From CAZPQN01 sp964588795 (GTDB lineage Bacteria > Fidelibacterota > UBA2242), in contig CAZPQN010000006.1 of NCBI GenBank assembly GCA_964588795.1, positions 1 through 64,000 of the forward strand: a stretch of 64,000 bases of DNA. The letters run 5' to 3'. Shown piece after piece: positions 34,681 to 41,833 of the stretch (the stretch's first letter is position 1; every line of letters begins with the position of its first letter). A program made the translations under genes and the position numbers. The notes under the pieces were generated by a model. It searched no databases. It was not told the DNA's origin and was given only the letters and a program-made list of their open reading frames with translations.

Positions 34681-34709
34681 CTGGCATTACTCAAAGGCCG
34701 GATTATATT
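34681..34709 (+). promoter_or_regulatory. putative sigma-70 promoter of the barrel-protein gene
   Basis: CTGGCA (34681-34686) and TATATT (34704-34709) are 17 bases apart in the 160-base intergenic region. The match to consensus is moderate. Confidence 0.4.
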
Positions 34710-34760
34710 ATGCAGACAAACCACATTTGGAATTTAATGTTTTCAAGGGGGGTTCGGTAA

Positions 34761-35668
34761 ATGACGAGAAAATTAGGTACAACAGTGCTCAGCCTTCTGT
34801 TAGGAGGAGGTATCGCCATTGGACAAAGCGGGTCGGCTCCTGTACCAGAGAACCTGAAAATTAGGGCGTTAATCACAGGTTCGGTTAATCGCTATGCACT
34901 TTCGGGTGCCTGTCAAACCACTTTGGCGGACGGCTGGGGCTTGAGTCTGTTTGACTTATTGGTGGGGGTTGGCAAACCTTGGGCGGAGCTGGAAGTAAAC
35001 CCGCTGGAGTTTGCTTTTCACAGATTCAGGCTCAATGCCGCCGAATCTGCCGCCATCAGTAAATATAGTGTCGTTACCAAGCAGAATGGCGTCACCACGA
35101 AGGTCGAGCCGCTGGACAAGGTGACAGGTATGTTTTATCGCCTTGCCGTGTTTTTAAGATTTCAGCGTCCCGAGAATGAGGGCTACTTATTATTTCGTAA
35201 AGGTGACCTGAGCCTCAGGCCTTTTGTCGGATTGGGTGCGGGATTCACGTATTTGACTACCTCTCTGCCGGTGGAAGGGGTTACGACTCAGCACGGTTTG
35301 GGCCTCTGTCCTTTTCTGCGGTGGGGGTNNNNNNNNNNNNNNNNNNNNNNNNNNNNNNNNNNNNNNNNNNNNNNNNNNNNNNNNNNNNNNNNNNNNNNNN
35401 NNNNNNNNNNNNNNNNNNNNNNNNNNNNGAAGGGGTTACGACTCAGCACGGTTTGGGCCTCTGTCCTTTTCTGCGGTGGGGGTTGGATGTGGCCGGTCAT
35501 GAAAGACGGGGCGAGTACATCTTTTGTCGCGTGGAATGCTCTTATGGGCAAATGCCGGACTGGAAAGTCAGCCTGTTGCCGGAACTGCGCCCGATTCGTG
35601 AAGGCCGCTATCTGACCGTGCGGCTTGGTCTCGGATTCGTAATCCACAAGACTGGTCGGTTCGGGTAA
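34761..35668 (+). CDS. putative outer-membrane beta-barrel protein, interrupted by a scaffold gap
   Basis: A signal peptide (TVLSLLLGGGIAIGQ) precedes alternating beta-strand sequence (LSLRPFVGLGAGFTYL, later WKVSLLPELRPI and YLTVRLGLGFVI), typical of small barrels. The frame breaks at the 100-N gap, whose flanks are an identical 55-base sequence. If one copy and the Ns are removed (joining 35328 to 35484), the gene reads through in one frame for 250 residues. The break is therefore an assembly artefact, not a pseudogene. I do not recognise the family. Confidence 0.7.
35274..35328 (+). repeat. left copy of a 55-base gap-flanking duplication
   Basis: It is identical to 35429-35483 on the other side of the N run. 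A perfect repeat of one odd-numbered length abutting Ns on both sides is what an unmerged contig overlap of assembler k-mer size leaves. Confidence 0.85.
35329..35428. other. 100-N scaffold gap
   Basis: Exactly 100 undetermined bases, a conventional placeholder length. Because both flanks carry the same 55 bases, the true gap is probably negative: the contigs overlap and nothing is missing. Confidence 0.95.
35429..35483 (+). repeat. right copy of the 55-base gap-flanking duplication
   Basis: It is identical to 35274-35328. Collapsing the two copies restores one reading frame across the gap. Confidence 0.85.
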
Positions 35669-35697
35669 TCCTAATAGGAAATAATTAGTTGTGGGGG

Positions 35698-38600
35698 TCA
35701 GCGCATCAGGACTACTTTGATGTGGCTGACGTACCCGCGCGCGGTCATGCGGCAGATGTAGATACCCCCGGGCACAGGTGAGCCGTCCTGGTCAGTTCCG
35801 TCCCAGTAGGTAGTGAAAACGCCCTGCGTGTAATTACCGCTTGCTAGCAGCTTCAGACGCTGACCCAGGAGGTCGTAGATCGCCACTTCGATCGGTCCGT
35901 ACTCCGGATTCTCAAATTGAATGCGGGTTTCCGTGTTAAAGGGATTAGGGTAATTCTGGTGCAGAATGTATCTATCCGCATCGGCGGAGCTTCCGGCAAA
36001 CCCGCGCGCCCCGATGGTGGTAAAGACAAATGGTCGGGTTTCTGTCCCCGATCCCCAGCGGCGGAGATTTTTATTATCGGTCGCCACAACTTTCCAGAAA
36101 TAGCGTGCGGCGAAATCCAATTTATCAGGTGGGTAGTAAGCGAGGAGAGTATCTTTGGCGGGCGGCGTCAGGAGCACTTCGGTGACATTCTGCTGGAAAG
36201 AACTGTCCCGACTGTAATACAGGGTATAGGTTACCGAGGATCCGGGATCGCGATCGCGGGTCGGACGCCAGATGAAACCGGCGTCGAGCGCGACGGAGTC
36301 CTGTTTGAAAGCCGGAGCAAGCAAGAGAAACGGTTCGGGCGGCGATTCCACGGCGTTTACTCCAAAGCAAACCGGGGCACTCCATTCTCCCACCTTGCCG
36401 TCCGGATCAACCGCCGTAACCTGGTAACAGTAATACTTATCTTCTTTGAGAGTGGGCAATACGACGCTGGTTATGCCCGCTCGTGTGGTGAGCTGGCTGA
36501 ACTTTCTTGGTTCTCCGGCCTCATAATACCGGACTAAATAGTGCAGATCTCGCTCATACTGATTGGGGTCCGGATCACCGGCGGCCAGCCAGCTGATTTG
36601 AGGACGCTGGGTGTCGACAATTGAGGAATCTCGGGGGATGAAACCACTGGTGATAGTATAAGGCGCTTCCTTGCGGGCATTGGTGATGAAGGAACTTAGT
36701 TCCGACCAGGGTGATGCGGCCCCGTGTTGATCACAGGCCCGCAGGCGGAAAAACCAGCGAACATTTTCGGTAAGATCAAGAGGGATCTGCAGGTAATTCT
36801 GACCGGCTTCGGTGCGAAATGTTTGGGCGGCGTCATGAAATTGCGAATTAGGGCAAACTTCGATCTCATAGGTGATATTTGAATGGAAATCGGCAAAATC
36901 AGGATCACTGGTTGCTTCCCAGCGGATTTCAGGACGATTAGTCGCCAGCATTTCGCCCGGCTTGGGAGCCAGGATTTTCCTGACCGGTCGGGGTGGGTCG
37001 TTTTGCGGATTGTAAGCCGCGCGCCAGACCGTGGGCGGAGTAGAGCTGGTTAGACCATGATTGTCTATACTGACCACGCGCCAATAGTAAAGTTCGTTGT
37101 CGCTCAGTTTTTTTAACCAGGCTACGGCCTGAGCCAGGCAGTAGCCCCGTGCCACTCCCGGCTGAGGAGTTTTTTCCTTCCGTAAAGTCGGTTCGCTGTG
37201 TCCATTGGTGCGAATCTGCAGTAAGGGTGGGTTAAATTCAGGTCGGAGATCGAACTCCAGCAGATAATCCACGCTGTCGCCCGGATCGGGATCGCCCGCC
37301 GCTTGCCACCAGAAGCAGGTGTTGGCGTCAAATTCGCTCAGGTGCTTGGGCGCCAACAATTTAGTCACTCCTGACGGGGGCTCGTTGATGTTATTGACCC
37401 AGAAAGAACTGACCTTCGACCACTCGGATTTGGCGTCAGCCAGGTCAACTGTGCGTACTTTCCAGAAGTATTGCCGGTTTTCAAGGAGTGGCGTGCGTAC
37501 TTTGAGTTCGCAACGCTCAAAGGCACTTTCCTGCTGAATGAAAGTACGCCCCCCGAAAGTAGGGTCACGGCTTAAAACCACCTGATAGCGTAATTTGTCT
37601 GCGATATCCGGGTCGCTGGCCGGTCCCCAGCGAAGAATCGGATTGTGCGAATTAACGACCTGATTGTCGGGAGTGAAAGGTACCTGCGGCGGACCGGGTG
37701 CCAGATTGATACCGTCGTCAAATTTGAATACAGCGTTTGGCTGATCGGTAAGTGTTATTCCACCCCAGTCGTCCTTGACCGTAATGGAGAGATGGTAGCA
37801 TTGTCCGTCTCTGAGGGTTGCGAGGTCGGGCAGACGATTCAGTTGCAGTCGAACGTGATTGTCATAGGAAACGGTCAATCCAGCTGTCCGGTGGGCTCTT
37901 GCCCGTTCCAAGGCAGAGTCCGTCAGCGCCAGGACGATCTGGCTGGAGGGGTCATCGGTCTGACGTATTTTCACCTCGCATGCCAGACGGTCATTCAAAT
38001 CGGGGTCGGGCGCCATGATCCATTCAAGATAGCTCTCCGGGTTAAGGATGACGGTATCTTTTGGGGCAATGATCACCGGAGAAGGCGGAGGCTGATTGCT
38101 CAAATTGGCGGTGAACCGAAAGGTTTGCCGGGAGGGAGTAATCAGTCCGCCGGCGTCGCACGCCCGAATCCGCCAGTAGTACGGTAAATGATTGGCGGGA
38201 TTGGCGAATAGGTATTCAGTTTTTGCAGCGGGCAATGAATCCTGAACCTGCAGGTTTTTAAAACGCGCATCCGTAGCGATTTCGACAATATAACTGGCGA
38301 GATCGGTATCCAGACCGGCATCGGGGTCGGTGGTCGCCTGCCACTTGAGCAGTGGCGGGGCATTGAGCACTTGCTGGTCAGGCGGGGATAGCAGATCGAA
38401 AACGCCTGGAGGTTCATTATACAGATTCAAGTGGAAAGACTTTATTCCGGACCAGGGCGAGAATTCGACTCCGTCGCCTGCTCGGGCGCTGACGAAATAG
38501 ATTCTATTGTCAGGGAAATTGCGCCTGATAGTTATTGGGAAAAAGCCCGCATGGCCGGTACAGCTGGTATCCAGCAGGACGTTGCGCAGTGCAGGGTCGG

Positions 38601-39132
38601 AGGCAATTTTGACCTGGTATTGAAGCTGATTGGCTTCGACTTCCCGGTCATGAGCAGACTGTAAACTGAGGCTCATGGGACTGCCTGCAATAATCTGGTT
38701 GGGCGGCAGGATGATTTGCGGGATGGTGGGCGGGGAATTGATGGTAAACACGAGCGCTTGGGGTTCTGACCAGCCCATTTCGGGGTGCTTGGCGCTGATC
38801 GTGAAGCGATAACGTTCTCCTTTCGTGAACGCGCTTAATCCCAGAAACCTGAAAGCGTTTTCGCCCATCGTGACCAAACCCGAATCCCAGAGCAGCGAAT
38901 CGCCGGTCGGAGTCTGCTGGTACAGTTCCATTTTGAGCAGATATTCATCGGCCAGATGGGAATACTGCCAGACGAACTGCGGCGCAAAGTCACTGACCTG
39001 CCGCAGGTCCTTTTCGTCGGTAATCTGCAGATTGCGGAGGCTAAAGCGTGGCGCAGTCTGCGCACTCAACTTCATGGTAACCAAGCCTATGCCTATCGCG
39101 ATCAGCCAATATTTACATCTGGTGAGGTTCAT
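35698..39132 (-). CDS. secreted 1144-residue fibronectin-type repeat protein with C-terminal sorting domain
   Basis: A signal peptide (to KLSAQ) is followed by about nine beta-sandwich repeats of some 110 residues. Each opens with a Pro-rich linker, then a line such as LLKWQATTDPD, LRWGPASDPD or ISWLAAGDPD, and later a YFWKV or YYWRI line. The DPD motif recurs in almost every unit and could bind calcium. The C-terminal 90 residues form a sorting domain (HQNYPNPFNTETRIQF, AIYDLLGQRL, GGIYICRMTARG). It is probably anchored or exported through a type IX-like route. No enzymatic domain was seen. Confidence 0.88.
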   Translation of the reverse strand: MNLTRCKYWLIAIGIGLVTMKLSAQTAPRFSLRNLQITDEKDLRQVSDFAPQFVWQYSHLADEYLLKMELYQQTPTGDSLLWDSGLVTMGENAFRFLGLSAFTKGERYRFTISAKHPEMGWSEPQALVFTINSPPTIPQIILPPNQIIAGSPMSLSLQSAHDREVEANQLQYQVKIASDPALRNVLLDTSCTGHAGFFPITIRRNFPDNRIYFVSARAGDGVEFSPWSGIKSFHLNLYNEPPGVFDLLSPPDQQVLNAPPLLKWQATTDPDAGLDTDLASYIVEIATDARFKNLQVQDSLPAAKTEYLFANPANHLPYYWRIRACDAGGLITPSRQTFRFTANLSNQPPPSPVIIAPKDTVILNPESYLEWIMAPDPDLNDRLACEVKIRQTDDPSSQIVLALTDSALERARAHRTAGLTVSYDNHVRLQLNRLPDLATLRDGQCYHLSITVKDDWGGITLTDQPNAVFKFDDGINLAPGPPQVPFTPDNQVVNSHNPILRWGPASDPDIADKLRYQVVLSRDPTFGGRTFIQQESAFERCELKVRTPLLENRQYFWKVRTVDLADAKSEWSKVSSFWVNNINEPPSGVTKLLAPKHLSEFDANTCFWWQAAGDPDPGDSVDYLLEFDLRPEFNPPLLQIRTNGHSEPTLRKEKTPQPGVARGYCLAQAVAWLKKLSDNELYYWRVVSIDNHGLTSSTPPTVWRAAYNPQNDPPRPVRKILAPKPGEMLATNRPEIRWEATSDPDFADFHSNITYEIEVCPNSQFHDAAQTFRTEAGQNYLQIPLDLTENVRWFFRLRACDQHGAASPWSELSSFITNARKEAPYTITSGFIPRDSSIVDTQRPQISWLAAGDPDPNQYERDLHYLVRYYEAGEPRKFSQLTTRAGITSVVLPTLKEDKYYCYQVTAVDPDGKVGEWSAPVCFGVNAVESPPEPFLLLAPAFKQDSVALDAGFIWRPTRDRDPGSSVTYTLYYSRDSSFQQNVTEVLLTPPAKDTLLAYYPPDKLDFAARYFWKVVATDNKNLRRWGSGTETRPFVFTTIGARGFAGSSADADRYILHQNYPNPFNTETRIQFENPEYGPIEVAIYDLLGQRLKLLASGNYTQGVFTTYWDGTDQDGSPVPGGIYICRMTARGYVSHIKVVLMR

Positions 39133-39203
39133 GATTGTAAAATATAATCAATGACCGGCTGGGGCGCACGAAAAGATTATTGTGTCGGTTGCTTTCAATA
39201 AGA

Positions 39204-39230
39204 AAAAATCCCGAGAGGTCCGGGATTTTT
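39204..39230. terminator. bidirectional Rho-independent terminator after rpmA
   Basis: A ten-pair perfect stem (AAAAATCCCG / CGGGATTTTT) around a seven-base loop, with A and T tracts on its two sides. It lies 31 bases after the rpmA stop on the minus strand and ends the rplU-rpmA transcript. Confidence 0.9.
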
Positions 39231-39260
39231 AAGTCAAAGAATAATGTAATCTGCTTAGGA

Positions 39261-39512
39261 TCAGGCAATGACGCTGATGATTTTGCGGGTGCGTCCTTTT
39301 TGCGCGAAAACGACTTTGCCATCGATCTTGGCGAAGATTGTGTTATCACTGCCGATCCCCACATTCTGTCCGGGATGAAATTTTGTCCCATGCTGGCGGA
39401 CGATGATCGCGCCGGCCGTGATGAACTGACCACCAAAAGCCTTGACGCCCAGGCGTTGTCCCTGACTGTCTCGGCCGTTGCGTGAACTGCCAACACCTTT
39501 TTTATGTGCCAT
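39261..39512 (-). CDS. rpmA: 50S ribosomal protein L27
   Basis: An 83-residue basic protein beginning AHKKGVGSSRNGRDSQGQRL, which matches L27 throughout (FGGQFITAGAIIVRQHGTKFHPG). There is no Firmicutes-style cleavable N-terminal extension. It follows rplU after five bases. Confidence 0.98.
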   Translation of the reverse strand: MAHKKGVGSSRNGRDSQGQRLGVKAFGGQFITAGAIIVRQHGTKFHPGQNVGIGSDNTIFAKIDGKVVFAQKGRTRKIISVIA

Positions 39513-39517
39513 AGTAA

Positions 39518-39985
39518 TTACTCCTTGGATTCTTTTGTGAGGGCTTTGGTTTTTGCCGTTGCGGTTTTTGTCCGGGGGCGGCTCTTTGGAGGAGTCGCCG
39601 GGGTCGCTTCTGCTACCGGCTGTGGCTCTGCCTCATGGGTCTGCGGGGCGGGGGGCTCGGGAGCCGTTCCGAATTGCGCCACGCTGAGGACGGTGTATTC
39701 CTGCCGATGCCCTTTTTTGACCTTGTAGCCTTTACGGCGTTTTTTCTTAAAGACGATGACCTTATCACTGCGTTGATGTGCTTTGACCGTGGTTTCGATA
39801 CTTGTATCGGCGAGATAGGGAGTGCCGATCGCGACCGTCTCACCGGTCCGCAGGAAAAGAATTTTGGCGGCAACATATTTGGCCCCTATTTCCAGGTCGA
39901 GTTTGGGGACAGCGACGTCCCGGCCCGGTTCGAGAATGACCTGGTCGCCGGCGATTTCTGCGATAGCATAATTCTGGGTATTCAT
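39518..39985 (-). CDS. rplU: 50S ribosomal protein L21 with a Pro/Ala/Lys-rich C-terminal extension
   Basis: Residues 1-103 are L21 (YAIAEIAGDQVILEPG, then KVIVFKKKRRKGYKVKKGHRQ). The next 52 residues (EPPAPQTHEAEPQPVAEATP, then PRTKTATAKTKALTKESKE) form an unstructured extension, first acidic and Pro-rich, then basic. Standard L21 stops near residue 103. Extended L21 proteins occur in scattered bacteria; the role of the tail is unknown. Confidence 0.96.
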   Translation of the reverse strand: MNTQNYAIAEIAGDQVILEPGRDVAVPKLDLEIGAKYVAAKILFLRTGETVAIGTPYLADTSIETTVKAHQRSDKVIVFKKKRRKGYKVKKGHRQEYTVLSVAQFGTAPEPPAPQTHEAEPQPVAEATPATPPKSRPRTKTATAKTKALTKESKE

Positions 39986-40038
39986 TGTACTCTCGGGTTG
40001 TGAATAAAAAAGCGGGGAAATTTAGGCAGTTACGTTCA

Positions 40039-40044
40039 ATTATA
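40039..40044 (-). promoter_or_regulatory. -10 element for rplU-rpmA
   Basis: A perfect TATAAT on the minus strand, about 55 bases before the rplU start, inside the 276-base region between rng and rplU. No good -35 lies at 16-18 bases, so the call rests on the -10 alone. I see no clear autoregulatory structure in the rest of this leader. Confidence 0.4.
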
Positions 40045-40261
40045 CAAGACACAGAGCGTGGAAAATCGCAAATCCCCGATATGTTGTTCACATCACCAGG
40101 GCGTCATCCAAATGTGGGGGCTATGCCGGATATTGGAAAACTCGTGATCTGCTTTCGTATTGGAACTTTGTACCGGCACCGCAGTCATTGGAAATTAAAA
40201 GTGCGGCAATTTTGATCAAGTCGTGCGGCTGGTTTAAGTTGCATTGCGGCAGAAGGAAATT

Positions 40262-41815
40262 TTAAAATTCCTCGGTAAGATCTTTACCGGTTTTAACCGA
40301 AATGAGACGAAAATCATCCGGGTTGACAGTCGGATCCTCGACAATCCGGAGACGCAGGAGATGGCGCCACTGGATTTTCCAGAGCAGACGACTGGTGGAT
40401 TCACGCAGGTAGCGGGCAAAATCGGGGTTGAGGTGCAATTCCAGCCGGCGCTCGCGGGATTTGAGACGAAAACGGCGGAACCAGCTTTCCAGCTTGGTGA
40501 CCAGTGATTCCTTGGAAGTGATACGTCCCGAACCGTGACAGACGGGGCATTCCTCGCTGACCGTGTGCAGGAGGGTAAGGCGGATGCGCTGACGGGTCAT
40601 CTCCAGAAGCCCGAAATCCGAAATACCCAGCACCGAAACTTTGGCGCGGTCGCGTTGCAGTTCGCGTTTGAGTTCCTGCACGACGCGGCGTTTGTTGTCG
40701 TCTTCTTCCATGTCAATGAAATCAATGACGATCAGTCCGCCAATATCACGCAAACGTAACTGCCGGGCAATTTCCTTGGCGGCCTGCAGATTGATCTTGA
40801 GGGAATTCTCCTCATGCTCCTTTTTACCAATGAACTTGCCGCTGTTGACGTCAATCGTCGCCATGGCCTCAGTGTGTTCAATGACTAAAAATCCGCCGCT
40901 CTTCAGCCAGATGCGTTTATTGAGAGTTTTTTCGAGTTCCTTTTCGACATTGTATTGCTCGAAAAGAAGATTGCGCGAATGATAATACTCCAGCTTTTTT
41001 ACGTATTCTGGGGAGGAACTTTTAATATAGGACAGAATGTCGCGATACAGGTCTTTGGTATCAACGATAATCTTATCAACGTCGGGAGTCAGCAGGTCCC
41101 GCATCACCGAGGCGCTCAGGTCCATATCGGCGTAGACGCAGGTCGGTGCCGGCTGAGTACGGACATTCTCTTCCAGCTCCGCCCATTTTTGCAGCAGATT
41201 CTCGAGATCGGCGCGCAGGGCTTTTTCGGATTGGCCTTCGGCTACGGTCCGGATGATGAGACCGAATTTGGCCGGTTTAAGAGCGCGGGCGAGATTGCGC
41301 AGACGGCGTTTTTCGCTGTACTGGCGAATCTTTTTCGAGATGCCGATGTAGTCGGCGTTCGGCACGAGCACGATGAAGCGCCCGGGGATGGAAATATTGG
41401 TGGTGACCCGCGCCCCTTTTTTGGCGAACGGTTCCTTGATGACCTGCACGAGGATTTCCTGCCCGGTTTGCAGATTAAATTCATGCCGCCGCCGGGGTTT
41501 CTTGCGCTCCGGCGCGAGGGCTTGTTCGACGTCTTCGGCGTCTTCCTCTTCGTCCCGGCTGATATTTTCCACCCAGGCGAGGTCGGCGGGGTCTTCGATC
41601 TCGGAAAAAGGCAGAAAGGCATTGTACTCATGCCCGATTTTAACGAAAGCGGCCTGAATGCCGTCCACGACATTCTCGACCGTTCCCTTGAAAATGCTGC
41701 CGACCAGCCGGGTTTTGCCGGGCTTTTCGACGAAAAATTCGACCAGCTCCCCATTTTCAAGGATGGCAATGCGCGTTTCCTTGGTGGTGGCGCTGATTAA
41801 AATGTGTTTTTCCAT
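40262..41815 (-). CDS. rng: ribonuclease G/E
   Basis: A 517-residue endoribonuclease for rRNA and mRNA processing. It has an N-terminal S1 domain with a long acidic insert (DEEEDAEDVEQ, residues 85-105), an RNase H-like region, the catalytic line GGLIVIDFIDMEEDDNKRRVV, and a CPVCHGSGR zinc-link motif near residue 415. It lacks the long C-terminal scaffold of RNase E, so RNase G is the better name. The order radical SAM gene, rng, rplU, rpmA is conserved in many bacteria. Confidence 0.94.
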   Translation of the reverse strand: MEKHILISATTKETRIAILENGELVEFFVEKPGKTRLVGSIFKGTVENVVDGIQAAFVKIGHEYNAFLPFSEIEDPADLAWVENISRDEEEDAEDVEQALAPERKKPRRRHEFNLQTGQEILVQVIKEPFAKKGARVTTNISIPGRFIVLVPNADYIGISKKIRQYSEKRRLRNLARALKPAKFGLIIRTVAEGQSEKALRADLENLLQKWAELEENVRTQPAPTCVYADMDLSASVMRDLLTPDVDKIIVDTKDLYRDILSYIKSSSPEYVKKLEYYHSRNLLFEQYNVEKELEKTLNKRIWLKSGGFLVIEHTEAMATIDVNSGKFIGKKEHEENSLKINLQAAKEIARQLRLRDIGGLIVIDFIDMEEDDNKRRVVQELKRELQRDRAKVSVLGISDFGLLEMTRQRIRLTLLHTVSEECPVCHGSGRITSKESLVTKLESWFRRFRLKSRERRLELHLNPDFARYLRESTSRLLWKIQWRHLLRLRIVEDPTVNPDDFRLISVKTGKDLTEEF

Positions 41816-41833
41816 ATAAATTTCCTGATACTT

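Noticed and set aside
35329..35668. Apparent frameshift of the barrel-protein gene
   Set aside because: The frame change equals the 155-base offset created by Ns plus a duplicated 55-mer; it disappears when the flanks are merged.
40955..41800. 281-codon open frame antisense to rng
   Set aside because: It is the complement of conserved RNase G coding sequence, rich in Gly/Phe/Asp runs typical of shadow frames, with no recognisable motif.
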